This document shows positions 8,553 to 18,326 of a DNA stretch of 64,000 nt, one piece after another (position 1 is the first letter of the stretch; every line of letters starts with the position of its first letter). Source of the DNA: Mechercharimyces sp. CAU 1602 (GTDB lineage Bacteria > Bacillota > Bacilli > Thermoactinomycetales > JANTPT01). Position numbers and translations under genes: made by a program. The notes beneath the pieces were generated by a model. That model did not search any database. It was not told the origin of the DNA and saw only the letters and a program-made list of their open reading frames with translations. The stretch spans positions 186,001 through 250,000 of the forward strand of contig NZ_JANTPT010000002.1 of NCBI RefSeq assembly GCF_024753565.1, written 5' to 3'.

Positions 8553-9848
8553 TTAAGCATATGAGGTCTGTACAGATAGATCTTCTTTCTCCTCTATTTT
8601 CACACGTTGTACATCAGCACCTAATGCTTGAAGCTCTTCAACAAATTTAATATAACCACGATCAATATGATGAAGTTCCGTAACTACCGTCGTACCTTCA
8701 GCTATTAAGCCTGCCAGTACCATCGCTGCACCCGCACGTAGGTCGGTCGCTTTCACTTCCGCACCCGAGAGGGAAGACTTTTCAATCAGGGCGCTACGGC
8801 CGTCCAATTTGATATTAGCACCCATGCGCTTCAGCTCTTCAACGTGCATAAAGCGGTTTTCATATACACTTTCTACCATCATACCGGTACCTTCTGCCGT
8901 CAGTTGCAGTGCCATAATTTGAGACTGCATATCGGTAGGAAATCCAGGGTGGGGCAGTGTTTTTACGTCGATGGCTTTTAATTCGCCTTCAGCCCGTACA
9001 TGTACACCATTTTCACCTTCTAACACCTCGACACCCATCTCCCTGATTTTAGCAACAACTGGCTTAAGGTGGTCTGTAATGGCACCTTCAACGAATACTT
9101 CCCCCCGGGTAATTGCAGCTGCCACCATAAAGGTGCCTGCCACGATGCGGTCAGGAATAGGGCAGTACTCCGTTCCATGCAGAAAATCTACACCATCGAT
9201 ACGAATCGTATCCGTACCTGCCCCACGTACATTGGCTCCCATCGCATTGAGGAAATTCGCTAAGTCAACAATTTCTGGTTCACGAGCAGCATTTTCTATA
9301 ATCGTGCGCCCTTCCGCCAGAGTCGCTGCCATCATAATATTTTCCGTGGCACCCACACTTACTACGTCCAAATAGACACGTGCGCCTTTTAAGCGTCCAG
9401 GGACTCGTCCTTCAATATACCCTTGACCGATCTCAAACTGGGCTCCCATTGCCTCCAGTCCCTTGAGATGCTGATCAATGGGACGACTGCCGATCGCACA
9501 TCCGCCTGGCAGTGGAATACGAGCATGTTTTTTACGTGCTAATAGAGGGCCCATAACTGCAATAGAGGCGCGCATTTTGCGTACCAATTCATACGGAGCT
9601 TCTGTTACTTCGATATGTTCCGCTTTAATACTTAATCGATTCTCTTCTAATGAAGTTACTACTCCCAAGCGGGAGATAAGTTCAGTAATGGTTTTTACGT
9701 CCTCAAGCAAGGGAACTTCCTCGATGACAACTTCGCCACGACTCGATAATATCGAAGCGGCGATAATTTTGAGTACGGAGTTTTTTGCGCTGTGTACTTT
9801 CACACGGCCTTTTAATTTCCTACCGCCTCGGACGATGATTTTTTCCAC
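8553..9848 (-). CDS. murAA: UDP-N-acetylglucosamine 1-carboxyvinyltransferase (MurAA)
   Basis: MurA transfers enolpyruvate from PEP to UDP-GlcNAc, the first committed step of peptidoglycan synthesis and the target of fosfomycin. The product has the KNS segment ([12 protein letters not shown]), the mobile-loop active-site Cys117 in [17 protein letters not shown], and the later [11 protein letters not shown] and [13 protein letters not shown] motifs. The frame opens at 9863, but GTG at 9848 has GGAGGG 7 bases upstream and matches the usual N terminus; 431 residues. Position next to ywmB and spoIID identifies it as the MurAA type; a second paralogue lies at 60.8 kb. The Cys means fosfomycin sensitivity of this copy would be expected. 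Confidence 0.96.
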   Translation of the reverse strand: MEKIIVRGGRKLKGRVKVHSAKNSVLKIIAASILSSRGEVVIEEVPLLEDVKTITELISRLGVVTSLEENRLSIKAEHIEVTEAPYELVRKMRASIAVMGPLLARKKHARIPLPGGCAIGSRPIDQHLKGLEAMGAQFEIGQGYIEGRVPGRLKGARVYLDVVSVGATENIMMAATLAEGRTIIENAAREPEIVDLANFLNAMGANVRGAGTDTIRIDGVDFLHGTEYCPIPDRIVAGTFMVAAAITRGEVFVEGAITDHLKPVVAKIREMGVEVLEGENGVHVRAEGELKAIDVKTLPHPGFPTDMQSQIMALQLTAEGTGMMVESVYENRFMHVEELKRMGANIKLDGRSALIEKSSLSGAEVKATDLRAGAAMVLAGLIAEGTTVVTELHHIDRGYIKFVEELQALGADVQRVKIEEKEDLSVQTSYA

Positions 9849-9867
9849 ATGTCTTCCCTCCACGAGA

Positions 9868-10596
9868 CTAATATTCGATCGTTATGATAGGAGTGCCGAT
9901 GGTATAGACCATTCGTTGATGATTAGGGTCGATTCGAGCCGCCGCTTGCACGTTCATCCTCCTGCCGTCAGTCAGCAGCTCTTCTTGGAAGAAGGGAGAA
10001 TATGCAGAAATGCTTGTCGTCTCTTCTGTACGCATCGCTTCGATCTCCACCGCATCCAGCTGACTTAACATTTGTTCAACGACTTTATCCGTTTTTAGCT
10101 TGGATATGGCTCCTCGCCCCTGCATGGACAGATGAATACTAGGCTCAATCCCAGCTTTTCGCAAAGCACTTTCCACCTCTTGACGCATGCTTCGGATTGC
10201 GGCTGTTGTTTTCATCTCTCCCTGTGATTGGAGCGAAATATACGGTCTAACCCATTTGCCTTCTTCTTCTAAGATAAACAAATGGAACTCCAGTTCACTC
10301 TGTTCTTCACGTTTTGCACTAGAGGACCACTTGCTACCATGCCTATTTGCGTACAATTTAGGATTAGGAATATCTAAAGAATCACATATGTTTATCGCTA
10401 ATTGTTCTGCGTTTTGTTTCTCGATTGGTGCTGCTAATTTACTGCCATGATGAATGACAACTTTTTCTGGTGTCACGTTCATGTCTTCAAATACATGAAT
10501 GAGTGCTTCTACTTCTGATGGAGCCGCTGTGGATCCAATCAAAAATAGGCTTGTAGCCAATAAAGATATTGTACCCCATAACCAATTCTTTTTCAT
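9868..10596 (-). CDS. ywmB: YwmB family protein (exported, TATA-box-binding-like fold)
   Basis: A 242-residue protein with an N-terminal signal or anchor helix (residues 5-25, [19 protein letters not shown]) and a soluble extracytoplasmic domain. It fits the YwmB family by length, domain type and exact position between murAA and ywzB/atp in Bacillales. The function of YwmB is not established. The start ATG follows GAGGAGAGAG. It lies 19 bases before murAA and probably shares its transcript. Assignment rests mainly on context plus overall character, since the family has few sharp motifs. Confidence 0.8.
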   Translation of the reverse strand: MKKNWLWGTISLLATSLFLIGSTAAPSEVEALIHVFEDMNVTPEKVVIHHGSKLAAPIEKQNAEQLAINICDSLDIPNPKLYANRHGSKWSSSAKREEQSELEFHLFILEEEGKWVRPYISLQSQGEMKTTAAIRSMRQEVESALRKAGIEPSIHLSMQGRGAISKLKTDKVVEQMLSQLDAVEIEAMRTEETTSISAYSPFFQEELLTDGRRMNVQAAARIDPNHQRMVYTIGTPIITIEY

Positions 10597-10697
10597 CCTT
10601 TACTCTCTCCTCCGCTCAAATCTTTCTTCCAGTTTGGACGGAAAGAGGAGCGGCTAAACGGGGAAAGAGAAGAGTTTCCCTACATTTCTGTTTTTCT

Positions 10698-10949
10698 TTA
10701 AAAAAGATATTTAATCATTCGTGACCAGCTAAGGTAGTCGATCAAAAAGGTGGCTAAACCGTGCCCCAATACTACGGACAATATGATGGTAAATAATTTG
10801 ATATGCGGGCTTTCCACTTTACTAATGATGCGATCCAATCGCATATTGGATATAACCCACCAACAAAAAGCTATACTTATAAGGGATATAGTTATATTGA
10901 TGAGTGCGCTTGTTCCTAAGCCGAATTCCCCACCCACTATGGTATGCAC
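10698..10949 (-). CDS. ywzB: DUF1146 family membrane protein (YwzB)
   Basis: A short protein of 83 residues with two predicted membrane helices (about 13-35 and 51-72), ending FLIDYLSWSRMIKYLF, the conserved DYLSWS tail of DUF1146. In Bacillales ywzB sits beside ywmB and the ATP synthase or nuo operon, as here. No biochemical role is known. The start codon is a GTG directly after AAGGAG; a GTG five codons later is 11 bases from the same site and is an alternative. It is 101 bases upstream of ywmB. Confidence 0.85.
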   Translation of the reverse strand: MHTIVGGEFGLGTSALINITISLISIAFCWWVISNMRLDRIISKVESPHIKLFTIILSVVLGHGLATFLIDYLSWSRMIKYLF

Positions 10950-11158
10950 TCCTTATTATCATGGTTCAATATCACATTACGATACTCCCTATCCTAACGC
11001 AAAAATAGTACAGACGCAAAGGGTGTTTTATGAAACTTCTTTAAAAATATTTTGGGGATGGTGGAGGATGAGCACCCATTAAGGTTCTTTCTAGAATGAA
11101 TTCGTTATTCCTGCCTAACCATTGTATGATTTTGATTAACTTTTTTGTTGGGAAACAT

Positions 11159-11186
11159 AAAGAGGAGCGGTGACCGCGCCTCTTTT
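11159..11186 (-). terminator. Terminator of the nuo operon
   Basis: AAAGAGG.GCGG paired with CCGC.CCTCTTT around a TGA/TCA loop (11159-11186) makes a 12-bp stem with one mismatch, 24 bases after the nuoN stop codon, followed on the minus strand by ATGTTT. The tail is poor in T, so some read-through into ywzB is possible. The stretch from 10950 to 11158 shows no gene. Confidence 0.65.
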
Positions 11187-11210
11187 GTCTATTTTTATAA
11201 ATTATACTTT

Positions 11211-12704
11211 CTATTGGAAAATGGATGATCTCCAATCCAACGAACTCCAAATATCAAGGATCAACCCAGGAAAGATACCGAAACCGATTACTCCAACTAA
11301 CGAAAGCCCCACCAGAAGTGCGCCGGTCCAAGGTAGACGCAGCGCTGACCTCTGCTCGTTTACTACTATAGGACGAAAATACATTTGACGTACCAGTTCA
11401 AAGTAATAACCATAAGAGATTACCGTCATCAGTACCATCAGGCCGGCTATCCAAAAAGAGCGCGTCATCAGTACGGCCAGAAAAATGTGTAGCTTGGCAA
11501 AAAAGCCAACGGTAATTGGTATGCCGGCAAGTGAGAGGGCAAACAGAACCGTAGCGAACGCTAGTAGAGGCGAACGATGATTTAGACCCGCAAAAGCACT
11601 TACATGTTCATCTTCCGTCTCCCGTTCAACAATAGCTACAATCGTGAGCAAACCGACAGTAGCTAGCATATATGCAAGGAGATAGAAAAGAAGGCTGTTA
11701 AATAAGAGCGGACCAATCATAGCAACGGGGAGTATGAGAAAACCAACATGCCCAATACTGGAGTATGCCAACATCCGCTTGGTATGCGTTTGCCGCAATG
11801 CAACCGTATTTCCGATAACAAGGGAAAGAACAGCCACTGCAACAAAGATCGACTCCACCATAAATACCCATTCTGTCTGTAGTGCAGGATAATATGCGAT
11901 CAGCACTATCCGCAACAACAGAGCAAAAGCAGCAATTTTAGAGACTACCGCTAACCAAGTCATAATCGGGGTACTTGCCCCCTGGTATACATCAGGTACC
12001 CAAAAATGAAAAGGACTACTCGCTATTTTAAAGACTAATCCGAATAAAACAAGAAAAAGGGAGAGGTAGATATAAAGATCAAATCCTTCTACAAAAACCT
12101 CTGCCAACTGCTCCTGAATCAGATAGAGATTCGTGCTGCCGGTAATACCATATATAAACGAGAGACCGTATAAAAAAAAGGCAGACGACACTCCACCATA
12201 GATAACGTATTTCCAAGCGGCTTCATTCGCATCTTGTCGCTTTTTACGAATGCCTACCAGTATATAAGATGAAATACTTAGTAACTCCAGCCCCACATAC
12301 AAAGTGATCAAATCTGCTGAGGAGACAAGTAACATTGCCCCTATCAGTGCTGTCAACAACAGCGTGTAATACTCACCCTCATACTCTATTTCTGACCGTC
12401 GCACATCTGCGATTGAGAGTAGAAGCACCGCGAGCACCCCGATGAGGAGCAAAACTTTAAAAGAGAGGCTGATCGCATCTATCCGATATGTGTCTGCTAA
12501 AATCTCATATGGAGCCTCCCCCCACTGCGAAAGGGTAACTGTCAAGGAAAATCCAACAAAGAGTACACTAAGCCAAGCGATCAGTGTCCGCCTCTGCTCA
12601 TCTCTTAGTACCAAATCGAGCAAAGATAATAAAACAGCTGCACAAACCAATATCAGTTCTGGTGCCATCACGATCCAATCGTAATCGAGTAAAGTTCGGT
12701 TCAT
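11211..12704 (-). CDS. nuoN: NADH-quinone oxidoreductase subunit N
   Basis: NuoN is one of three antiporter-like proton-pumping subunits in the membrane arm of complex I. The 497-residue product is almost entirely hydrophobic with about 14 helices, and contains the proton-channel core motif region YVIYGGVSSAFFLYGLSFIYG and PFHFWVPDVYQGASTPIMTWLAVVSK, where the Lys is part of the channel. The frame opens at 12731 inside nuoM, but ATG at 12704 has GAGGG 7 bases upstream and lies 5 bases after the nuoM stop codon. It is the last gene of the operon and is followed by a terminator. Confidence 0.95.
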   Translation of the reverse strand: MNRTLLDYDWIVMAPELILVCAAVLLSLLDLVLRDEQRRTLIAWLSVLFVGFSLTVTLSQWGEAPYEILADTYRIDAISLSFKVLLLIGVLAVLLLSIADVRRSEIEYEGEYYTLLLTALIGAMLLVSSADLITLYVGLELLSISSYILVGIRKKRQDANEAAWKYVIYGGVSSAFFLYGLSFIYGITGSTNLYLIQEQLAEVFVEGFDLYIYLSLFLVLFGLVFKIASSPFHFWVPDVYQGASTPIMTWLAVVSKIAAFALLLRIVLIAYYPALQTEWVFMVESIFVAVAVLSLVIGNTVALRQTHTKRMLAYSSIGHVGFLILPVAMIGPLLFNSLLFYLLAYMLATVGLLTIVAIVERETEDEHVSAFAGLNHRSPLLAFATVLFALSLAGIPITVGFFAKLHIFLAVLMTRSFWIAGLMVLMTVISYGYYFELVRQMYFRPIVVNEQRSALRLPWTGALLVGLSLVGVIGFGIFPGLILDIWSSLDWRSSIFQ

Positions 12705-12708
12705 TTTC

Positions 12709-14241
12709 CTACCCTCCCATCTGTGTAACAACTAGTTGAATGGCTTCCGACATCGGTCCTGTTAATGCTTGCGGGTATACTCCGACAAACAAGATACTCG
12801 CACATAAAAGAAAAACCGGTACCATTTCACTACGGTGCAGATCTGATCCAACTAACTGTGATTGTGCATTCCCTTTCCCATATGTCGTCTGTAAGACCAT
12901 GCGGAGAGCGTATGCAGCTGCCAATACAAGTGCCAATGTTCCTATCCCAGCCAAGAGTGGATGCTTAGCAAATAATCCTAAAAATATCAACAGTTCGCTA
13001 ATAAAACCCGAAGTAGTCGGGAGGCTTAGTAAAGCAAGACCAGCAAAGAGAAAGAAGCCTGACCAGAGCGGATACGGGTGAGCAAGTCCACCGAGACGGG
13101 CAAGTGAAGTAGACCGTGTGCGTACTGTTAAAGCACCGATGAGGAAAAAGAGAAGAGCAGAAATGAGACCATGAGAGACTGATTGCAACACAGCCCCACT
13201 TAAGCCAGCTTCATTTTGTGCTGCGATCCCCATCAACACTAATCCCATGTGACTCATACTCGCATAGGCGAGAATACGACGCAGATCTGTTTGCACAAGA
13301 GCGATCAGCGCACCCACAAAAAGACTGATCAAACCAAGAAGAGCAATCACTTCGCCCGCCTGTGACATCAATGTGGGGAAGAGAACAACCCCATAACGAA
13401 TCAGTCCGTATGCCCCCACTTTGAGAAGAACACCCGCGTGGAGCATCACTACCGGAGCTGATGCCTCGCTATGAACGCGCACCATCCATGAATGCAAGGG
13501 AAAAAGAGGTAGCTTAATCGCAAAAGCAGTCCAGATAGCAAGAAACACTCCCCACAGCATATAGGTAAGCTCATTTTCATCGGTTGTCGCAATAATAATA
13601 CGCATCTCATTTTGGAGACCGGCGTAATCGAGTGTCCCCCCCAGAAATAACAAAACAAGAAAGGCTAACAGCAACACTCCTGACCCGAGACCATTGTAGA
13701 TTAAAAAATGATTAGCCGCCTCTTCCCTGCGTACACCCCCCCATTGACCAATAAGTATATAAGTGGCCACTAACGTAATCTCAAAGAAGAGGAAGAAGAG
13801 TAATAGATTTTGTGATAGGAACACTCCCAACATTCCCACTTCTAGCAGTAGTAAGAGCAGGAAAAACAGCTTTCTGCGACGCTCGATATATAGGAGCGCT
13901 GCTATTGCGGTTACAAAACATATAAAGGCTGTCAGCATCACGAGGGGTAAAGAAATCCCGTCGATGCCGACGTGATAACTAAAAGCCAGAGTTTGATTAG
14001 CTGAAACCGCAAGCTGAAACCAATCAATTTCATGGGAGAACTGCATCAGTCCTTCACCAGGAGTATAGAGAAAGAGGAGCCATACCACCATTACCAGCGG
14101 AATGGCAGTTGCTCCTATCCCCACAACCCCCACCATATTAGTACGAGCTTGTGGAATAAAGGTCATTACCCCTACTCCTACTAGGGGAGAAAAAAGAAGC
14201 CACGTTAATAGCTGTGAAGTTATTAACTCCAATCCATCCAC
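12709..14241 (-). CDS. nuoM: NADH-quinone oxidoreductase subunit M
   Basis: NuoM is the central antiporter-like pump subunit of complex I. The 510-residue protein has the usual 14-helix pattern. LLLFFLFFEITLVATYILIGQWGG carries the conserved channel Glu, and KLPLFPLHSWMVRVHSEASAPVVMLHAGVLLKVGAYG is the signature with broken-helix Lys residues. The ATG at 14241 follows GGGAGGAG and overlaps the nuoL end by 19 bases, indicating translational coupling. Confidence 0.96.
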   Translation of the reverse strand: MDGLELITSQLLTWLLFSPLVGVGVMTFIPQARTNMVGVVGIGATAIPLVMVVWLLFLYTPGEGLMQFSHEIDWFQLAVSANQTLAFSYHVGIDGISLPLVMLTAFICFVTAIAALLYIERRRKLFFLLLLLLEVGMLGVFLSQNLLLFFLFFEITLVATYILIGQWGGVRREEAANHFLIYNGLGSGVLLLAFLVLLFLGGTLDYAGLQNEMRIIIATTDENELTYMLWGVFLAIWTAFAIKLPLFPLHSWMVRVHSEASAPVVMLHAGVLLKVGAYGLIRYGVVLFPTLMSQAGEVIALLGLISLFVGALIALVQTDLRRILAYASMSHMGLVLMGIAAQNEAGLSGAVLQSVSHGLISALLFFLIGALTVRTRSTSLARLGGLAHPYPLWSGFFLFAGLALLSLPTTSGFISELLIFLGLFAKHPLLAGIGTLALVLAAAYALRMVLQTTYGKGNAQSQLVGSDLHRSEMVPVFLLCASILFVGVYPQALTGPMSEAIQLVVTQMGG

Positions 14242-16079
14242 TCTCCTCCCACTAAACTAAAGAACAAAATTACCAATGCTACCAGGCTAAGAAGCAGATA
14301 CCCTTGTACCTGTCCCGTTTGTAAAGCCGTTCCCCAGCGAGCCACTCTTTGCACAGTGGAGAATGCCACTTGTGCACTACCCCGAATCACATAGCGGTCC
14401 ACCCGTTCTAGGAACCAGCCCAGTCCGATGACCACCCCTACTACACCGCGATCGATCAACATATCCATTCCATACTGTTGTCGCACTATCCGCTGGAATG
14501 TAGCACGGACAACACTCGGCTGCTGTCTTGAGGTGGCTACCCGTCCATACAAGAAAAAAGCGAAGGCGATCGTTATGATCAGTAGAAGCACCCATAAAAG
14601 TTGTAACCATAGTGACAAAGAGCTATGTACGCCCTGGTCTCCCGCCTGTAATAACCACTCCTGTAATAGAGAGCTGGGATACTGAATGATTCCCAATCCA
14701 AGCGCCAATCCTGCTAAGACATACATCGGCCAACGTAAACTGGCACGCAGATCACGAGAGCGCACTCCTTTCGCCTGACCCCTGAGCACCCTGAAGGTGA
14801 GACGAAAAAGATATAAGACGGTAAGTAGCGATGCCAACCATGCTAGCAAAAACACTTCACTGTGCCCCTCCACAAACACAGCTGCCAAAATTTCTTCTTT
14901 GGAGAAAAAACCAGAAAACGGCGGCATCCCAGCCATAACCAGACAACCAATCACCAGTAGCGATGCTAAGTGTTTATTTTTTTGTCGCAAACCACTAATT
15001 TCACCCAACTCTTGTTTCCTATAGAGTAGTATCATTCCTCCGGCAACAAGAAAGAGTAAAGCCTTAAATGTCGCATGGGTCAACAGATGAAAGATCCCCG
15101 CAACATAACCCATCGACCCGAGTGCTACCATCATAAACCCGAGTTGACTCACTGTGGAAAAGGCGAGAATACGTTTCACATCCGTTTCTACTAAGGCGAC
15201 TGAAGCCGCAAAGAGGGCTGTTATTATCCCTACAAATACGATAAAGTTTAACAGCGTCGTCGAAGCAAGAAAAAGTGGATAGATGCGCGCCACCAAATAA
15301 ACCCCAGCCGCCACCATCGTTGCCGCATGGATTAAAGCGCTGACAGGGGTAGGGCCTTCCATGGCATCGGGTAGCCACGTATGAAGAGGAAACTGCCCTG
15401 ACTTGCCCATCGCACCTATAAAAAGAAAGATTCCTGCCATCATGATCCAAAGCGGGGCACCCTCTTCTGCTTCTACCGCCTGGATGATCACCGAAATATC
15501 GAGACTTCCCACCTGCCAGAACAGAAGCAGAAGAGCGATAAAGAAGCCGATGTCCCCCACCCTTGTAATGAGAAATGCTTTCTGGGCCGCACGCTTCGCA
15601 CTCGCTTTTTGGTACCAAAAACCGATTAAAAGGAAGGAACCTAAGCCCACCAGCTCCCAAAATAGATACATCTGAATGAGACTAGGAGAAAGAACAAGCG
15701 CCAACATGCTAGCACTAAAGAGTGTTAAATATGCATAAAAAGTGGTGAAACGATCGTCATTTTCCATATAGGAGCGTGCATAGATGTAAACCAATAAACT
15801 GATCAAACTGACCAATACCACCATCAATGCATTTAACTCATCCACAAAGATTCCAACAGAGAGTGTGCGTTCCTCTACCGTCAACCATGTCCAAGATTTC
15901 AGCCAAGCACCTCCTTGTTGCCACAAATCATAAAACGTATAGATGGATAAGAGCAGGGAGATTGCAATACTTGTTACCCCAATCCCACTCGCCCAATTCT
16001 GGCGAAGCGTCGACCTTCCACCAAGCAGAAGTAGAAACGCTATGAAAGGAAAAACAGGAATTAACCACGCTAACTGCAT
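14223..16079 (-). CDS. nuoL: NADH-quinone oxidoreductase subunit L
   Basis: NuoL is the distal pump subunit; its long C-terminal lateral helix clamps the membrane arm. At 618 residues it has the expected length, with LFWELVGLGSFLLIGFWYQK, GKSGQFPLHTWLPDAMEGPTPVSALIHAATMV (the family signature) and a final anchoring helix near the C terminus. The frame opens with GTG at 16088, but the ATG at 16079 is 9 bases from GAGGAG and is preferred. It begins 27 bases after nuoK. The last ~150 residues are less conserved, as usual. Confidence 0.95.
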   Translation of the reverse strand: MQLAWLIPVFPFIAFLLLLGGRSTLRQNWASGIGVTSIAISLLLSIYTFYDLWQQGGAWLKSWTWLTVEERTLSVGIFVDELNALMVVLVSLISLLVYIYARSYMENDDRFTTFYAYLTLFSASMLALVLSPSLIQMYLFWELVGLGSFLLIGFWYQKASAKRAAQKAFLITRVGDIGFFIALLLLFWQVGSLDISVIIQAVEAEEGAPLWIMMAGIFLFIGAMGKSGQFPLHTWLPDAMEGPTPVSALIHAATMVAAGVYLVARIYPLFLASTTLLNFIVFVGIITALFAASVALVETDVKRILAFSTVSQLGFMMVALGSMGYVAGIFHLLTHATFKALLFLVAGGMILLYRKQELGEISGLRQKNKHLASLLVIGCLVMAGMPPFSGFFSKEEILAAVFVEGHSEVFLLAWLASLLTVLYLFRLTFRVLRGQAKGVRSRDLRASLRWPMYVLAGLALGLGIIQYPSSLLQEWLLQAGDQGVHSSLSLWLQLLWVLLLIITIAFAFFLYGRVATSRQQPSVVRATFQRIVRQQYGMDMLIDRGVVGVVIGLGWFLERVDRYVIRGSAQVAFSTVQRVARWGTALQTGQVQGYLLLSLVALVILFFSLVGGEWMDWS

Positions 16080-16105
16080 CTGTAGCACCTCCTCATCCGT
16101 TTACC

Positions 16106-16411
16106 CTACCCTTTCAATTTGTTGATACGATCCACTTCACGTACGTGCCGATTACGAAAGAGAGCAATCACAATCGCCAATCCTACAGCTACCTCTGCGG
16201 CTGCTACTGTGATAGAAAAGAGAGAAAAGATCTGCCCTGTCGCATTGGCAGACACCCCCCATCTAGAGAATGCGACCAAATTAAGATTAGCTGCATTTAA
16301 CATTAATTCAATCGAAATTAAAACGATAATGGGATTCCGTTTTGTCAACACACCGAACAAACCAATCGAAAATAAAATTGCTCCCAAAGAAAGATAAGAA
16401 GATAAAATCAC
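16106..16411 (-). CDS. nuoK: NADH-quinone oxidoreductase subunit K
   Basis: A 101-residue, three-helix membrane subunit that links the quinone module to the pumps. The conserved Glu in helix 2 ([20 protein letters not shown]) and a second in helix 3 ([19 protein letters not shown]) are the E-channel acidic residues of this family. It starts with GTG at 16411, 8 bases after GGGAG, one base beyond the nuoJ stop codon. Confidence 0.96.
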   Translation of the reverse strand: MILSSYLSLGAILFSIGLFGVLTKRNPIIVLISIELMLNAANLNLVAFSRWGVSANATGQIFSLFSITVAAAEVAVGLAIVIALFRNRHVREVDRINKLKG

Positions 16412-16412
16412 C

Positions 16413-16922
16413 TTACGAGCTCCCCCCCTCTTTCCGCGCTAATAGAATCGCCCCTACCAACGCAACAAGTAATAGCAAAGATACTGCCTCAAATGCGATC
16501 ACATACTGCGTTAAGGTAAGCTCTCCAAGATCCGCCGCAGTGACTGAATCCACTTCCTTCTCTCGTGAAAGCGGAGTTTGATAAATCACTCCCAGCAGTA
16601 ATACAAGTAACGATGCTACCCCGATAAACGAGATAACTGGATGCCATGAGCGCTCAGATGGAGCTGTTGTGGACGATCCAGTCAGCATAATTCCAAATAA
16701 GATCAGTATCGTTACAGCGCCAGCATAGACGAGCACCTGGATTACCGCTAGGAAAGGTGCTTGTAAAAGCGCATATAGCCCCGCTATACCGAGGAAGGTA
16801 AAAGATAGCGCTAACGCCATGTGCACGACTTTCGTAAAGTGAATCATAAAGACGGCACCGCCGATGACCATCGTTGAGAGGAAAAAAAACGCAATCCCTT
16901 CCATACTAATCGCTGCTGTCAT
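16413..16922 (-). CDS. nuoJ: NADH-quinone oxidoreductase subunit J
   Basis: A 169-residue membrane subunit with five predicted helices. Helix 3 ([26 protein letters not shown]) contains the conserved VLVYAGA motif, whose pi-bulge changes conformation during turnover in characterised complex I. ATG at 16922 lies 17 bases inside the nuoI end, about 11 bases from GAGGAGG, so it is translationally coupled to nuoI. Confidence 0.95.
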   Translation of the reverse strand: MTAAISMEGIAFFFLSTMVIGGAVFMIHFTKVVHMALALSFTFLGIAGLYALLQAPFLAVIQVLVYAGAVTILILFGIMLTGSSTTAPSERSWHPVISFIGVASLLVLLLGVIYQTPLSREKEVDSVTAADLGELTLTQYVIAFEAVSLLLLVALVGAILLARKEGGSS

Positions 16923-17340
16923 CTGCTAAGGTGCCTCCTCTTATGTTGGTATCGTTATCATGTAGCCAATTCATATCTTTAAATAATTCGTCCCGACTAT
17001 AAGTGGCTAATTCATAATTGGTGGTCATCACAATCGCCTCCGTCGGACAAACCTCCGTACACAAATCGCATAAAATACAAATTTCAAAATTTATATCATA
17101 TGTTTCGATTATTTTCCCTTTCTTCCCTGGGTCAGGATGCTTGCGTCCAGTAAGCGATATGCATTCCGTTGGACACACACGTACACATTGATTACACACG
17201 ATACACATCTCCGGCTCAAAGTATTGAATCCCACGAAAACGTTCCGGCATATGCAGTGGCTGAGCGGGATATTGATATGTCACCTTCGGTTTCGTCATGT
17301 TTTTCAGCGTAATGCCCATTCCTTTTAGCATGCCAAACAT
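16906..17340 (-). CDS. nuoI: NADH-quinone oxidoreductase subunit I (2[4Fe-4S])
   Basis: The ferredoxin-like subunit that passes electrons through clusters N6a and N6b toward NuoB. Two complete C-x2-C-x2-C-x3-CP motifs are visible: CIVCNQCVRVCP and CILCDLCTEVCP. The frame reaches 17502 through nuoH in another frame; the real start is ATG at 17340, preceded by GGAAGGGGG, giving 144 residues, close to the Bacillus-type NuoI. It lies 20 bases after nuoH. Confidence 0.95.
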   Translation of the reverse strand: MFGMLKGMGITLKNMTKPKVTYQYPAQPLHMPERFRGIQYFEPEMCIVCNQCVRVCPTECISLTGRKHPDPGKKGKIIETYDINFEICILCDLCTEVCPTEAIVMTTNYELATYSRDELFKDMNWLHDNDTNIRGGTLADDSSD

Positions 17341-17360
17341 TATTATCCCCCTTCCCTTCC

Positions 17361-18326
17361 TTAAAAGTAGGTACCCAGCACTGGAACTTCTTTTAGTAAG
17401 GCTGAAGCAAATAAGTTGAACAGAGCAAGAGGTAATAATACCTTCCAACCCAATTGCATCAACTGATCGACCCGCATTCGTGGTAACGTGGCACGAATCC
17501 AAATCAAACTAAAGACGACAAGTGAAAATTTGAGGATAAACCAAACCAAAGCTGGAATCATGGTTAAACCAAAGAGAGGCAACCACCCCCCCAAAAATAG
17601 TATTGTGGTGAGAGAAGCCATCACGAACACGTATACATATTCTGTTAACATGAAAAAAGCGAACCGAAAACCACTGTACTCCACATGATACCCACCCACT
17701 AGCTCTGACTCCGCTTCTGGAAGATCAAAAGGCGTACGGTTCAACTCTGCCAAGGAAGAGATATAAAAGATGACAAAGGCTAAAAATTGAGGAATAATCA
17801 GCCATACTTTGGTTTGTGCTTCTACAATCTCAATCAGATTGAGACTACCCACTGTTAACACCACACCGACAAGTGCCATCACTAACGGAACCTCATAGCT
17901 AATCATCTGTGCTGCCGTCCTCATAGAACCTAAGAGCGCATACTTATTATTAGAAGCGTAACCACCTACCACTATCGCAATTGTGGTCAAGCTGGAGAGC
18001 GCAAGATAGAAGAGGAGACCAACACCCACATCGGCAAAAACGAGCGCATCCGTAAAGGGAATCACAGCTATCACAACAAAAGCTGGCATAAATGCAAGCG
18101 CGGGTGCCCACTTAAATAGTGCTTCATCTGCTTGACGTGGAATAATATCCTCTTTGATTAACAATTTGAGTACATCGGCAACCGTCTGTAGCAACCCCCA
18201 AGGCCCTACCTGATTAGGACCAATACGGCTTTGGATCCAGCCGATCACTTTGCGCTCAAACAAAATTGCCATCGTGACAAATCCTAAGACGAGCAAGAGT
18301 AAGGCGACAGGACCTACCCATATCAT
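17361..18326 (-). CDS. nuoH: NADH-quinone oxidoreductase subunit H
   Basis: NuoH forms most of the quinone-binding chamber where the peripheral arm docks. The eight-helix protein shows ERKVIGWIQSRIGPNQVGPWGLLQ in the first cytoplasmic loop and LAELNRTPFDLPEAESELVGGYHVEYSG, the diagnostic acidic loop. I start it at ATG 18326, which overlaps the nuoD stop in TGATG; upstream in-frame TTG codons at 18332 and 18329 also lie within range of GGAGG. About 321 residues, normal length. Confidence 0.95.
   Translation of the reverse strand: MIWVGPVALLLLVLGFVTMAILFERKVIGWIQSRIGPNQVGPWGLLQTVADVLKLLIKEDIIPRQADEALFKWAPALAFMPAFVVIAVIPFTDALVFADVGVGLLFYLALSSLTTIAIVVGGYASNNKYALLGSMRTAAQMISYEVPLVMALVGVVLTVGSLNLIEIVEAQTKVWLIIPQFLAFVIFYISSLAELNRTPFDLPEAESELVGGYHVEYSGFRFAFFMLTEYVYVFVMASLTTILFLGGWLPLFGLTMIPALVWFILKFSLVVFSLIWIRATLPRMRVDQLMQLGWKVLLPLALFNLFASALLKEVPVLGTYF

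Noticed and set aside
15064..15660. 198-codon minus-strand frame within nuoL
   Set aside because: Same strand but another frame of a fully conserved nuoL; Cys/Gly/Arg-rich composition typical of a shadow frame.
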